Assembly: GCA_020722685.1 (NCBI GenBank) | Contig: DYKH01000007.1 | Location: forward strand, 1 to 42,104 | DNA: 42,104 nucleotides | Direction: 5' to 3' | Source of the DNA: Caldithrix sp. | GTDB taxonomy: Bacteria > KSB1 > UBA2214 > DYKH01 | Part shown: one piece after another, positions 16,426-26,103 of the stretch | Layout: each line of letters starts with the position of its first letter | How positions within the stretch are numbered: the first letter of the stretch is position 1 | The notes under the pieces: model-generated | What the model was told of the DNA's origin: nothing | What the model saw: the letters and a program-made list of their open reading frames with translations, nothing else | The model's database searches: none | Position numbers and translations under genes: made by a program

Positions 16426-19221
16426 TTAAAGATCAATTTTCAAGACATCCTTTTTCGATAGCTGAAGTGTTGGCGCAAAGCGGATCATGGCCTTACCTTC
16501 TTGCACCTTGAGTGTCACTCGTTCACTCTTGTCATTCACCGTGACCCTGACTTCTTTGGGAGGGTTTGCCGTTGTCAAAGATAGTTCGTTCAGCTTCAGA
16601 GTCCCGTAATCCAAAGCCAATTTCACTGAGGTTCGGTCCCTATCCTTTGCCTGTGAATATGTTCCCCATCCAGAGCCGCAAGACCAAAAAGTACTAAAAT
16701 TGTCATGGGAAAGGGCGGGATCGAATTCCATGCTGCCTTTCACTCCATCGTACTGGTACCCCGAAAGCGCCAGCAGCACCGCCCAACTGGCCATGGCGCG
16801 TGCGTAGTGATGGCCGCATTCTTCTTCGTCCCAAGGATTGCGATGCAAACCGTTGTAGCGCTCACGCACCGCTTTGAGGATGGTGAGGCCTTCATCCACC
16901 CAGCCATCGTAAATAAGCTCGGCAGCTACTTGATACTCGATGCCGGTCCAGACCTCATCACTGTAGACGAACGGCAGGGCCGGACGAGTGCCCTTGGGCC
17001 AAGAGCAAAGCAATAGGCCGCCTTCATCGTTCAAAGCATAAACGCGCTGGACATTTTGGAATTCAGCCATTGAACTACGGAAATTGTTATCAAAAATAGC
17101 CTTCACGGCTTTGCGAACATGAGTTTCGTCCAGCACGTAATCCAAGCCAACGACGTGCGCCAGGTATTGTCCCAACAATTGATCGGACAGGCAGCCTTGG
17201 CCGTACTGATATTTGGGAATGACCTTGCCTTTTTCCAATGCCGGCGTTTTCACGCCAGGAGTCTGTTTCCAGACGCAGCTTGCGTCACAAGTATCGCTTT
17301 CCGGCGAAATCAGATTCTCCGGCACCTTGAGTCCGTCCAGTACGTACATGTCCTGAATATAATATTTGCCGTTCCACAATTTCCTCTCACATAAGGCCCT
17401 CCCCTTCTCATAGATTTGTCGGTATTCTTTTGCCTTGTTTTTCTCTCCCAAAGCCCGCGCCATTTCCGCCCCAGCCTTCAAAGCGCCCAGATACAGCGAA
17501 CCCATCATGGTATTCGGGCCATAAAATTCGATGTCGTAGGTATTGTGCTGCTCGCCTTCCATGACCCCATCTTTGTTCGGATCCCAGGGCATGATAAGCT
17601 TTTCCGCAGTCCATTCAAAGCCGCTGGGAGGCGGGTTGCCGCAGCCTTTCCAGGCAAATTCCAAAGCCGACTGAATTTTGGGCCAGAGCTTTCGCAGCCA
17701 CTCGCTGTCCCCAGAAAGCTTCCATTCCCGGTAGGCGCGCATGATGCAGCCCATCTGCCCGTCGGCACAGGGCTTGAAGCGCCACCAATAATCGCCTAAA
17801 GGAATCAAGGTACGAAAGGTCATGTAGCCGTTCGGCAGGGTGTTGTGCAGAAAATCCGTTTCTCGCATGGAGCGCTCGAGCTGAGGAAAGAGGTAAGCCA
17901 AGGTCTGCTCATAGTTCCAAACGTGTGTGCAATTGAGGGGACAGCAGCCGCTTTGATCGCTGTTGCCTTCAAAGCCGAAAAAGCTGCCGTCCGCGAGGCG
18001 CATGCAGACATTGGTCTTGAGCGTGGAAGCTTGACTGGAAAGGGCGTCGATCACATAGCCGGGCAGGGTGCTGGAATACAGAGCATCATGAAAGGCGACC
18101 GATTCCTCACGCAGGCGGCTTATGTTATCGACGGCATATTTGGCCGCTGCCCAGGCATCCTCGAATTGGACGGCGACATAATTCTTCACCATCTTGCCGC
18201 GGACTTCTTGCTCCCAATTCCAGCTATTTTCCCGATTGGGAAAATGCCAGGCCAAGAGGACGGGCAATTCAACCGCTCCATTTGCTGGGATGGCCGCATG
18301 CAGGACTATCGATCCGACATCACTGCGATCCTTTTCAGAAGGGACTGCATCCTTGACCTGAGCGATTCGACCGTCCGCGGAAAAGTCATCCCAAAAAAGG
18401 TGGCATTGATCCCACCAGCCGCCGCGATACCAGCGCGTTTGCACGTCCAAATCCTGCCAAGTGGTCACCAATGCCATGGTGCCAAAGTTAGGATCCTCTT
18501 TGTCGATCTTGGTCGAGGAAAGCCGCAGGCCGCGCAATCCTTCCCCTTCGATAAACTGGTTGAGATTGCCGCCCAATCCGGGCTTCTCCCCCTTGACGTT
18601 CGTGTACTTGTTTCCAATCGGATTGGAAATGGTGGCTGCCAGAGATACCTCGACCGGCTTGTCCGTAGGATTTCTTAGGCTCCACTTGAAAATCGCCACC
18701 GGCAGTGAGCTGTCCTCCACGTTGAGGGGAATGAACGGGTTCCATGCTTCCAATTGCGCTTCTACGGGCAGAGCATTGTCCTTAAAGGTGATCCAGGCAA
18801 AAGGATACTCGCCGCGAAACTCGGCCTCATCCAAGCGAGCGAGGCCGGACAATTGGCGTTGCGCCACTCCATGTCCGCCGCCGCGGTAGGGCGGCAGAAA
18901 TTTTCTTTCAAGAACGCGGGCAACCGGGGCCTGACCCTCTGCTTTCACCCAAATGGCGAAAAAAGTAAAATCCAATTTGCCACCTTTATCAGGGCGATTG
19001 AAAATCTCCCAGTCGCGCAACTCACCACGCCCGCCCAAGGAGACGCTGCCGGTGCCGATGCCGCCCAGCGGAAAGGCAATCTCGCGCAAGGATTCTCCGG
19101 TAAAGACGCGGGAAGGAGAAGCGGTGTAAACCGCATCTTTAGGGTAGGACTGGCCGTCGGCCTGTATCGATGCTGACATCACCACCGCCCAAAGGATAAC
19201 GACAAACGATTTGGTAGCCAT
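16426..19221 (-). CDS. GH116-family beta-glucosidase/glucosylceramidase-like, secreted
   Basis: 931-residue glycoside hydrolase of family 116 (relatives: human GBA2, Thermoanaerobacterium TxGH116), acting on beta-glucosides. It has an N-terminal beta-sandwich domain (IAFPLGGIGTGSVSLGGRG near 48-66) and a C-terminal (alpha/alpha)6 catalytic domain. Likely nucleophile Glu438 lies in CTHVWNYEQ and acid/base Asp563 in QHNTYDIEFYG, spaced as in the family. The frame extends to 19332 through a low-complexity hexamer repeat giving a false hydrophobic leader. ATG 19221 has AGGAG six bases upstream and yields a normal signal peptide (SFVVILWAVVMSASIQADG), so the enzyme is exported. It lies downstream of an SSS symporter on the same strand; released glucose or a related sugar may be imported by it. 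Confidence 0.9.
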   Translation of the reverse strand: MATKSFVVILWAVVMSASIQADGQSYPKDAVYTASPSRVFTGESLREIAFPLGGIGTGSVSLGGRGELRDWEIFNRPDKGGKLDFTFFAIWVKAEGQAPVARVLERKFLPPYRGGGHGVAQRQLSGLARLDEAEFRGEYPFAWITFKDNALPVEAQLEAWNPFIPLNVEDSSLPVAIFKWSLRNPTDKPVEVSLAATISNPIGNKYTNVKGEKPGLGGNLNQFIEGEGLRGLRLSSTKIDKEDPNFGTMALVTTWQDLDVQTRWYRGGWWDQCHLFWDDFSADGRIAQVKDAVPSEKDRSDVGSIVLHAAIPANGAVELPVLLAWHFPNRENSWNWEQEVRGKMVKNYVAVQFEDAWAAAKYAVDNISRLREESVAFHDALYSSTLPGYVIDALSSQASTLKTNVCMRLADGSFFGFEGNSDQSGCCPLNCTHVWNYEQTLAYLFPQLERSMRETDFLHNTLPNGYMTFRTLIPLGDYWWRFKPCADGQMGCIMRAYREWKLSGDSEWLRKLWPKIQSALEFAWKGCGNPPPSGFEWTAEKLIMPWDPNKDGVMEGEQHNTYDIEFYGPNTMMGSLYLGALKAGAEMARALGEKNKAKEYRQIYEKGRALCERKLWNGKYYIQDMYVLDGLKVPENLISPESDTCDASCVWKQTPGVKTPALEKGKVIPKYQYGQGCLSDQLLGQYLAHVVGLDYVLDETHVRKAVKAIFDNNFRSSMAEFQNVQRVYALNDEGGLLLCSWPKGTRPALPFVYSDEVWTGIEYQVAAELIYDGWVDEGLTILKAVRERYNGLHRNPWDEEECGHHYARAMASWAVLLALSGYQYDGVKGSMEFDPALSHDNFSTFWSCGSGWGTYSQAKDRDRTSVKLALDYGTLKLNELSLTTANPPKEVRVTVNDKSERVTLKVQEGKAMIRFAPTLQLSKKDVLKIDL

Positions 19222-19284
19222 GACGTTCTCCTGCAAGTTGTAGAAAATGCCTTTAACGGAAAACCAGCAAGTCGGGGCTGAAAC

Positions 19285-19382
19285 GATTAAAATTAGGATT
19301 AAGATTAAGATTACGATTACGAGTAAGAGCAAGATTAGGATTGCGCAATGAGGTTCGTTCTCCTGCTCCTACTCTTGCTCAT
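19285..19382. repeat. Degenerate hexanucleotide repeat between symporter and GH116 genes
   Basis: About ten tandem units of NGATTA (drifting to NGAGTA/NGAGCA) fill 19285-19344. Beyond a short centre, 19360-19380 carries CCTGCT/CCTACT/CTTGCT units, the reverse-complement type. The 219-base gap between the symporter stop and the GH116 start is mostly this repeat. Confidence 0.6.
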
Positions 19383-19440
19383 CCGCTTATCCAATGAAGC
19401 GCTTATGGTCCAAAACGCATTTGCAGATCTGCGACTACAC

Positions 19441-20943
19441 TCATTCCGTCTTCTTTTTGCCAAAAAATACCGTAAGCAAGTGAAGCAGAGTGCCCACGCC
19501 CAAAAGGGTAATGGTTCCAATTACACCGATCATCCGCGTGTGCCAGGTGCATTCGAGCCACTTCCATGCCTCCGGCAAATCACGGGCAAAGGTGGACCAA
19601 GCAATGCTGCTGACGCTGGCAATGACCGCCACAACCGCTTGCCAGCGTTTGACGCGGCTGAAACCGATCCCAAGCAGGAAGAGCCCGATGACTCCACCGC
19701 CGGCGATGCCCCCCAACTGCCAGCCGGTTTCCAGCGCTGATTTTATCTTAATCATCGCCAATCCGGTGGCGATTCCCAAAAGACCCCAAAACAATGTGTA
19801 AATGCGCAGCAGCTTGACACTTTTCTGATCGTCCACGTCCTTATGAATGTACTTTTTGTAAAAGTCGAGCAAGGTTAAGGTGGACATGACATTGAGGCAC
19901 GAGCTGACCGTACTCATGGCCGCAGCAAAAATGGCGGCCACCAGAAGACCGCGCACTCCGACAGGCAATCGCGTTGCAATAAAGTAGGGAAAAATCTTAT
20001 CGCCCATCGATGGCTCACGGAGTGGAGCAGGTAGTTGATCAGCATGGACCTGATAATAGGCGAACAAAGCTGTGCCTATGAAAAGGAATACCGCGGAGAT
20101 GGGTATGTAGCCTAACGCCGAAATCCACACCGAGCGGGCCGCATCCTTGGTGCTGCGTACCGTATGGTAGCGCTGGACATAGTTTTGGTCGACCCCGTAG
20201 TTGCGCAGATTTTCCATAATTCCATAAAGGAGCACAACCCAGGCAGTGGGGGTAATCAGATCCAACCTCCAGCTTCCCAACGAGAATTTGCTGTTCTCGG
20301 CCGCGATCGTAAAAAGCTGGCCCGGCCCTTCCGGCATACCCAAGAACAGGAAAAAGGCAGCCACCAATGCTCCGCCGAAAAGGATGATCACTTGCACCAC
20401 GTCCGTCCATATAACCGCTTCGATGCCGCCGAAAACGGTATAGATGATGACGCTCAGGCCGGTACCAATGATAATGGTCGGATAGGACCAACCGGTAAGG
20501 TTGTAGAGCGGCAAAGAGAGTAGGAAGAGAATCATGCCGACACGGGTTGCTTGGCCGAACATGAAACTTACGCTGCTATAGACACGCGCCCAGCCGCCAA
20601 AGCGCTGTTCCATGTATTCGTAAGCGGAGACCTGAACCTTGGTGCGGTACAACGGGATAAAATAGATGGCAGCAACCAACGCTGCCAAAGGAAGCGTCAA
20701 GGAAAAGACAAAGGCATCCCAGTTGAAATTGTAGGCTTGGCCGGGGTAAGCCAAGAAGGTAATGCTGCTGACAAAAGACCCCAAAATTGACAGGCCCACG
20801 GCCCAAGTCGGGACCTTGCCTTGCGCGACCATAAAACCCATCGCGGTAGAGCTTTTCTTGCGAAAGTAGACCCCGAGAGCAATCGTTCCCAAAAAGTAAA
20901 CTATCAATACCAGGTTGTCTAAAAAATAAAAGCGTGGTTCCAT
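19441..20943 (-). CDS. Sodium:solute symporter (SSS family)
   Basis: 500-residue inner-membrane Na+-coupled transporter of the SSS family (SGLT/PutP fold) with about 13 hydrophobic segments. Family stretches seen: VGLSILGSFVSSITFLAYPG (TM1-like with the Ser cluster), VSAYEYMEQRFGGWARVYSS, FGGIEAVIWTDVVQ, and the Na2-site region AAIFAAAMSTVSSCLNVMST. ATG 20943 has a strong AGGAGAGG site just upstream. The substrate cannot be read from sequence, but the downstream secreted GH116 glucosidase suggests a hexose or related sugar. A hexanucleotide repeat separates the two genes, which are otherwise same-strand and plausibly co-transcribed. Confidence 0.9.
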   Translation of the reverse strand: MEPRFYFLDNLVLIVYFLGTIALGVYFRKKSSTAMGFMVAQGKVPTWAVGLSILGSFVSSITFLAYPGQAYNFNWDAFVFSLTLPLAALVAAIYFIPLYRTKVQVSAYEYMEQRFGGWARVYSSVSFMFGQATRVGMILFLLSLPLYNLTGWSYPTIIIGTGLSVIIYTVFGGIEAVIWTDVVQVIILFGGALVAAFFLFLGMPEGPGQLFTIAAENSKFSLGSWRLDLITPTAWVVLLYGIMENLRNYGVDQNYVQRYHTVRSTKDAARSVWISALGYIPISAVFLFIGTALFAYYQVHADQLPAPLREPSMGDKIFPYFIATRLPVGVRGLLVAAIFAAAMSTVSSCLNVMSTLTLLDFYKKYIHKDVDDQKSVKLLRIYTLFWGLLGIATGLAMIKIKSALETGWQLGGIAGGGVIGLFLLGIGFSRVKRWQAVVAVIASVSSIAWSTFARDLPEAWKWLECTWHTRMIGVIGTITLLGVGTLLHLLTVFFGKKKTE

Positions 20944-21307
20944 GACCTCTCCTCTTTTGTCTCCGATATTTCTGCTGTTGTTAGTGGCTTTGTTTTACGG
21001 CTTCAAGGCCAGCGGCACAGTCCCCGAGCCTGATCGGGCCGGGGGCATCGCCGCCTTATCGTTTGGTTGCTCGATCGGGCCGGAGGCATCGCCAGCCAAT
21101 CGTTTGTCTCACGATCAGTCGACCGATCAGGATTTTGATTTTTGCTTCGCGATTTTTCCGTTTGATAGTTGCTTTTTCAATTCCGCTACTCGATCGGCCC
21201 GGAGGCATCTCCGGCCAATCCCAAGGGGGATATCGGGCCAATCATAGTCAATCATAACAATCACGACAACAACCATCGTTGGGGGCGACAAATCGAAGCC
21301 GCATCAC
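20944..21307. other. Intergenic region with three 30-bp direct repeats
   Basis: No gene is supportable in these 364 bases. Three direct 30-base copies beginning GATCGG(G/C)CCGG lie at 21032-21061, 21073-21102 and 21192-21221, separated by 11 and 89 bases. A partial fourth, ATCGGGCCAATCA, lies near 21233-21245. The region should contain the SSS promoter, but no clear consensus is visible. Confidence 0.55.
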
Positions 21308-22306
21308 CTACCAAGCCCACACCGGAACTTTGTGCCTATTCCCCAGGTCTTTGGCTTTTTTCCTTATATCCGCAAGCCCAAGCCGGCGAAACTGCTTCCA
21401 GTCAGGCGAGCCATTACGGTCATCGTTACCATATAGGAGCGTGTAATTTTCTAACAAGTGCGGAAAGTGCTCCGCGAGCACATTGAAAAAACCGCGCTTT
21501 TGCCGACCGGGTTTGAGTGTGAGACCGCCGCAGTCGATTCGTTCCACCCCAATTTCTTTGGCACGCTGGAAAACCGAATCCATATTCTCGTCGGTGTCGG
21601 CGATCCAAGGGAGTATCGGCATAAACCAAATGCCGCAGTGAATGCCGGCGTCATGCAGCTTCCGCAGAGCATCAAATCGTTCCTCGGTGGTGCTGGCGCG
21701 CGGCTCGAAAATGCGCTGTATTCGTTCATCCACATGCATGGCGGAAATGCAGACGGTTGCTTGCGCCTGACGATTGATCTTTTCCAGTAAATCAATGTCG
21801 CGCAGAATCAACTTGCTCTTGGTTAACAGGAAAACCGGAAAGCCATAATCGCAAACTACCTGCAAAAGTCGTCGCGATATCTGCGTGACTTTTTCGGCCG
21901 GCTGGTAAATATCGCAAACGCCTCCGGAAATACCAATCGTGAACTTTTCGGCTGGATCGCTGTCCTCAGCTATGTCATCGAAAAGATTCGCAGTCTTGAG
22001 ACGGTCGGCCTTCTTGAAACCCTTCTTTTGCAGGTATTTTTCCAGCAACTGCGGAGCATTGACCTTGACGCGAATGCGACTACCGAAATCCTCGTGCATA
22101 TAATAGTCTTCCGCCTTACCGTCGCAATAAACGCAATCGTGATAGCAGCCTTGGTAAGGATTCAAATGCACATTGTCCGTCCCACGCTCCGGCCGCACGA
22201 TTGATTTGGCGGTAAAGGGTTCAATGGTCATGGCGTCATCGCTAATTCGCTCATCTACGGAAACACTGCCGAGCATCGCTACGCTAAGCCTCTGTGCGGA
22301 TTTCAT
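21308..22306 (-). CDS. SPL-family (COG1533-like) radical SAM protein
   Basis: About 332-residue radical SAM protein resembling the spore photoproduct lyase-related COG1533 group. It has the cluster motif C-x3-C-x2-C in NPYQGCYHDCVYCDGKAEDY, preceded by IEPFTAKSIVRP as in this group. It lacks obvious Bacillus SplB context, so photoproduct repair is not implied; substrates of these relatives are unknown. The start is uncertain: GTG 22309, ATG 22306, ATG 22273 and ATG 22231 are in frame. I use 22306, 28 bases after the kinase stop; 22231 would still retain the family N-terminus. It is the last gene of a five-gene minus-strand operon. Confidence 0.8.
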   Translation of the reverse strand: MKSAQRLSVAMLGSVSVDERISDDAMTIEPFTAKSIVRPERGTDNVHLNPYQGCYHDCVYCDGKAEDYYMHEDFGSRIRVKVNAPQLLEKYLQKKGFKKADRLKTANLFDDIAEDSDPAEKFTIGISGGVCDIYQPAEKVTQISRRLLQVVCDYGFPVFLLTKSKLILRDIDLLEKINRQAQATVCISAMHVDERIQRIFEPRASTTEERFDALRKLHDAGIHCGIWFMPILPWIADTDENMDSVFQRAKEIGVERIDCGGLTLKPGRQKRGFFNVLAEHFPHLLENYTLLYGNDDRNGSPDWKQFRRLGLADIRKKAKDLGNRHKVPVWAW

Positions 22307-22334
22307 CACTCATTAAGGTGCACTTGCTCAACCA

Positions 22335-23240
22335 TTACCCGGCAGCATTTGCCACGAACCTCTGCATCGATTCCATTGTCCACCTTGGCGCCGCTCCTTT
22401 TTGGGTGGCCACAAACGCACCCAATCGATTAGCAAATTCGGCAATTTCGGGCAAGGGCCTGCCTTCCAGCAACCCAACGACCATACCCGCTGCGAAAGCG
22501 TCACCCGAGCCCGTGGTGTCGACCACTTTCACCTGGAATCCGGGATGCCGAACATGGTCACTGCTCGTCACGAAATAGCAGCCGCGCTCGCCCAAGGTCA
22601 CGGCCGCAAGCCGGAGATCATATTTTTGCAGCAAGGCGCGCAAAAAAGCCACGTCATCAGCAGCAGCGGGAAAATGGGTCCTCAGCAGCCGCAGTTCTTG
22701 ATCATTAAGTTTTATGACATCGCACTGTCGCAAAGACTCTTCGACAATCTGCGCGATCGTATCATTCCAAGCGCGTAGATTCACGTCAAAGACCTTGAGG
22801 GCCGGCGAGGCAGCCCGCAAAAAAGCCTGAATCGCTTTGCGCGAAGGTTGTTGTCGTTGGGCCAACGTGCCAAAGAAAACGGCGTCGATTTGTCCCGCCA
22901 GCTTTTGCCAGGTCGAGTCGAACTCCAAATTGTCGAAAGCGACATTCCGGCTGCATGCAAAGCTCGGAATACCCCGGTCGTTCAACGACACCCGCACCGT
23001 GCCAGTTGGTAGATTAGAGTCCGACTGAATTCCCTCGACGCTCAGCCCTTCGGCCTTGAGATGAGTCAGCAGCTCGTGGCCAAGTGCATCGTCACCAACT
23101 CTGCTAAGAATGATCCCCTGATGCCCGGCCTGATGGACGTGCGCGGCAAAATTGGCCGGTGCGCCGCCGATGTACTTTTGCTCGCCGTAGATGTCCCACA
23201 ATATTTCACCCAGACCGGCTATGCTGAATTTCTTACTCAA
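22335..23240 (-). CDS. PfkB-family carbohydrate kinase (fructokinase-like)
   Basis: 301-residue cytoplasmic sugar kinase of the ribokinase/PfkB family. Seen: GGAPANFAAHVHQAG near 25-39 (substrate-site signature), LSRVGDDALGHELL, VFDVNLRAW, and the C-terminal signature VDTTGSGDAFAAGMV with the catalytic Asp. The overall pattern is closest to fructokinase, but ribokinase-like or other sugar specificity remains possible. It starts at TTG 23240, five bases after a GGTGAG site that overlaps the PBP1A stop, so translation is probably coupled to the PBP1A gene; only six bases separate the two genes. Confidence 0.88.
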   Translation of the reverse strand: MSKKFSIAGLGEILWDIYGEQKYIGGAPANFAAHVHQAGHQGIILSRVGDDALGHELLTHLKAEGLSVEGIQSDSNLPTGTVRVSLNDRGIPSFACSRNVAFDNLEFDSTWQKLAGQIDAVFFGTLAQRQQPSRKAIQAFLRAASPALKVFDVNLRAWNDTIAQIVEESLRQCDVIKLNDQELRLLRTHFPAAADDVAFLRALLQKYDLRLAAVTLGERGCYFVTSSDHVRHPGFQVKVVDTTGSGDAFAAGMVVGLLEGRPLPEIAEFANRLGAFVATQKGAAPRWTMESMQRFVANAAG

Positions 23241-23246
23241 ATCAAC

Positions 23247-25208
23247 TCACCGATTCGCCCGCACAGCTACACGAAGACTTGGGCCGCCCGGCAAAGGACC
23301 TGCGCCCGTACGCGGATCCACTTCCACGAATTCGATGCCGGGAGGAATCGGGAAATCAGAATAGGGACGATTCTCCAGGGCGCGCTGCATGAATAAAGCC
23401 CATATCGGCAAGGCCGCGCGCGCGCCGGTAATGCCGACGCCTTTTTTGTCTCGCATGGGACGGTTGTCATCGAAACCAACCCAAACGGCGGTAACTAAAT
23501 CCGGAGTAAAGCCGACAAACCAGGCATCGCGGAAATCATTAGAGGTGCCGGTCTTTCCTGCGCACGGGCGATAAAAGCCCAAGCTACGCATGGCACGGGC
23601 CGTTCCGCCCTCAACGACACCGCGCAACATATCGATCATAAGGTAGCAGGTTTGCGGGTCCGCCGCTCTCCTGCTCTGCATGGACCATTTTTCCAAGCTT
23701 TGCGTCTCGGCGACTTTGATTTCCGAGATCAGGTAGTCCTTTCTCCAAATTCCCCCGCCCGCCAAGGTGGCGTAGGCGCTGGCCATCTCCAACGGTGACA
23801 CTCCCGCTGCTCCCAAAGCCAACGACAGATTTGGCTCCAATTTGCTGGTTATCCCCAAACGATGAGCATAGTCGACCACCACTGCCGGCGTGACCAGATC
23901 GATCAGCTTAGCGGTTATGACATTCACCGAGTTCATCAAGGCGTACTTGACGATGATGGGGCCGAGAAAATCATTGGTGAAATTATCGGGCGCCCATTGT
24001 CGCTTACCGACGGTAAAGGTGGACGGCTGGTCGACAAACACCATAGTGGGCTCGGCTATGTGCTTGTCCAAAACGGCAAAATAGGTGAAGGGCTTGAAAG
24101 CGGAGCCAGCATGGCGATGGTTGGCCAGAGCACGATTGAACGGCGCCCGGCGAAAATCCCTGCCGCCGACCAGCGCCTTGACCGCGCCGCTGCGCGGATC
24201 GATGGCCACCAACGCTGCCTGCGGGTATTGCACCTTGTCCTCCCAGGAAGCTTCAACATACGGTGGCAAGCCCAACGATTCGTCGAGCTTTCGCAAGCCT
24301 TCATCTAAGGCACGGCTGGCCTCATATTGATAGCGCGTATTCATGGCGGTGTAGATGTGTAGCCCGCCATAATTGACTGCGTCGGTGCCGTATTTTTGAC
24401 TGGTGACTCTCTTGACTTCGTCGACATAATACTCCGCATGCCCCTGAAGTGGATTTATCCGGTAAAATTTGAGCTTCACCTGCAAGGCTGCTCGGCGCTG
24501 TTCCTCAGTGATGAAGCCTTCCTCCAACATCCGTCTCAACACCAGTGCCTGGCGTTCTTTGGCAACCGCCTCATGGGTGTAAGGATTGTAGCGCGACGGC
24601 CAGCGGGGAATGCCGGCCAGCATCGCCGCCTCAGCCAGATTGAGCTCGTCGGCATGCTTGGCAAAATAGGTCTGTGCCGCCAGCTCGACGCCGTAAACGC
24701 CGGAGCCAAAATTGATCTGGTTAATATACGCTTCCAGAATCTCCTGCTTGGAGAATTGCTGCTCGATCTGCAAGGCGACGAGAACTTCCTTGATCTTTCG
24801 CAGCCAGCTTCTCTCAAAGCCAAAATAGAGATTCTTGGACAACTGCTGCGTGATGGTACTGCCGCCCTCACGAACGCTGAGGCTCTTTAGATTAGCAATC
24901 AGAGCGCGAAGAAAAGCGCGCTTGCTGAAACCATGATGACGATAAAAACCATCATCCTCCATCACCAGCACGGCGTTAATATAGTCTTGAGAGACTTGAT
25001 CAAGCGGAACGACCTCCCGGTCAGCCAGCACTTTTACCACTTGGCCGTCATCGGCGTAGATCAAAGTGGGATTGCTGAGGGCGATTTTGTTTAGGTCATC
25101 CGGTATTCTGGGCAAGGTTAAAGTGAAAACCAAAGCGACGATGACCAGCGCAATAACGGCAAGTTTTGGAAGCCATTTGCGGCTGCGTTTCGATCCCTGA
25201 TTATTCAC
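23247..25208 (-). CDS. Bifunctional class A penicillin-binding protein (PBP1A type)
   Basis: 653-residue peptidoglycan synthase. Membrane anchor at 14-33; GT51 glycosyltransferase domain with catalytic Glu84 in MEDDGFYRHHG and REGGSTITQQLSKNLYF (113-129); transpeptidase domain with the SxxK motif S369-AFK, SxN at S427-VN and KTG at 552-554. It polymerises lipid II and crosslinks strands on the outer face of the inner membrane. The C-terminus is short, without the long tails of some PBP1A. It starts at GTG 25208 with AGGAG seven bases upstream, overlapping the preceding unknown gene by eight bases, so the two are translationally coupled. Confidence 0.94.
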   Translation of the reverse strand: MNNQGSKRSRKWLPKLAVIALVIVALVFTLTLPRIPDDLNKIALSNPTLIYADDGQVVKVLADREVVPLDQVSQDYINAVLVMEDDGFYRHHGFSKRAFLRALIANLKSLSVREGGSTITQQLSKNLYFGFERSWLRKIKEVLVALQIEQQFSKQEILEAYINQINFGSGVYGVELAAQTYFAKHADELNLAEAAMLAGIPRWPSRYNPYTHEAVAKERQALVLRRMLEEGFITEEQRRAALQVKLKFYRINPLQGHAEYYVDEVKRVTSQKYGTDAVNYGGLHIYTAMNTRYQYEASRALDEGLRKLDESLGLPPYVEASWEDKVQYPQAALVAIDPRSGAVKALVGGRDFRRAPFNRALANHRHAGSAFKPFTYFAVLDKHIAEPTMVFVDQPSTFTVGKRQWAPDNFTNDFLGPIIVKYALMNSVNVITAKLIDLVTPAVVVDYAHRLGITSKLEPNLSLALGAAGVSPLEMASAYATLAGGGIWRKDYLISEIKVAETQSLEKWSMQSRRAADPQTCYLMIDMLRGVVEGGTARAMRSLGFYRPCAGKTGTSNDFRDAWFVGFTPDLVTAVWVGFDDNRPMRDKKGVGITGARAALPIWALFMQRALENRPYSDFPIPPGIEFVEVDPRTGAGPLPGGPSLRVAVRANR

Positions 25209-26091
25209 GAGGCGTCTCCTTATTCTCAGGAAGCTTCAAGGGCGGAATCGTACCCAAGGCATTGATCTCGGCTATCAAATAGCCGGCGGCGATTTCTGAA
25301 GCCTGAATTTCATAGATTTTCAAGCGGTCATCGGATTTGATTTCAAAGGCAATGGTGACGGTCCCCTCCTCCACGACCGGCGCGATGCCCACCCGTTTCA
25401 AATTCGCTCCCCATTGAATGAGCTTGTAAGGATCGTTGATAATCTGCAAACGATAGCTTTGCGATAGCTTGTCAAAGGCGTTGTAAAAGTCCTCGGAATT
25501 GACAATCCGGCCTTTGAAACGAGGATCGCCGTCCAATTGGCCGCTGGTACCGGCAATTTCCGTGGGAGCCGATGTCAAGGTCCCGTCCAAGTAGGATTCG
25601 ATGAGCATTTGGCCGGAGCCGTCCAGGAAATGGATGCCGATCTGATCTCCGGCGGCAAACAGGCGCACAGATTGCCAGCTACCGGCGCGGTAAAGGTCCA
25701 GCAATAGTAGTGGATCGATGACCTCGCGGGTTTGCTCCATCGGCAACATGCGATAAAAGCGAAGGAATTCTTCCTGACTGATGGTGATGCTTTCCCGAAC
25801 CGACAGCAGCGCCTTCAAGTCCTCCAAATTCCTGATGGAAGTGGCAATTGAAGAATCAGGCCTTAGATTATCGACGATGGAGGATATTTGCTGCGCGCCG
25901 GCTTGGTCCTTTTCCTCCTCCGTCCACAGCCTGCCTACCTGCGGGCGCAGCGGATTGATGACCCACATGTAAAAACCCACGGCCCTTTCCAAGACATCGA
26001 ACCGAATCTCCAACGCCAATACCAGCAAAACGCCCACCCAGAGCGCCAATGCATGGCGTGAGATCCGAAACCTTTGTTTAGCGCTGTTCAT
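25201..26091 (-). CDS. Unknown bitopic membrane protein coupled to PBP1A
   Basis: 296-residue protein I do not recognise. It has a short basic N-terminus, one membrane segment (about 14-27, LALWVGVLLVLALE), then about 260 residues predicted to be extracytoplasmic. This part begins with a helical acidic stretch (TEEEKDQAGAQQISSIVDN) and continues with mixed alpha/beta sequence including LYRAGSWQSVRLFAAGDQIG. No Cys and no catalytic motif stand out. It lies 12 bases after the M50 protease and overlaps the PBP1A gene by eight bases. The N-in topology and coupling to PBP1A suggest a periplasmic partner or regulator of the synthase; this is inference from context only. Confidence 0.75.
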   Translation of the reverse strand: MNSAKQRFRISRHALALWVGVLLVLALEIRFDVLERAVGFYMWVINPLRPQVGRLWTEEEKDQAGAQQISSIVDNLRPDSSIATSIRNLEDLKALLSVRESITISQEEFLRFYRMLPMEQTREVIDPLLLLDLYRAGSWQSVRLFAAGDQIGIHFLDGSGQMLIESYLDGTLTSAPTEIAGTSGQLDGDPRFKGRIVNSEDFYNAFDKLSQSYRLQIINDPYKLIQWGANLKRVGIAPVVEEGTVTIAFEIKSDDRLKIYEIQASEIAAGYLIAEINALGTIPPLKLPENKETPRE

Positions 26092-26103
26092 GAGCTTTGC
26101 GCC

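Noticed and set aside
19222..19332. Hydrophobic N-terminal extension of the GH116 protein
   Set aside because: The extension translates the hexanucleotide repeat; ATG 19221 has the ribosome site and a proper signal peptide.
21032..21221. Possible CRISPR array from 30-bp direct repeats
   Set aside because: Only three copies, spacers of 11 and 89 bases, imperfect repeats and no cas genes.
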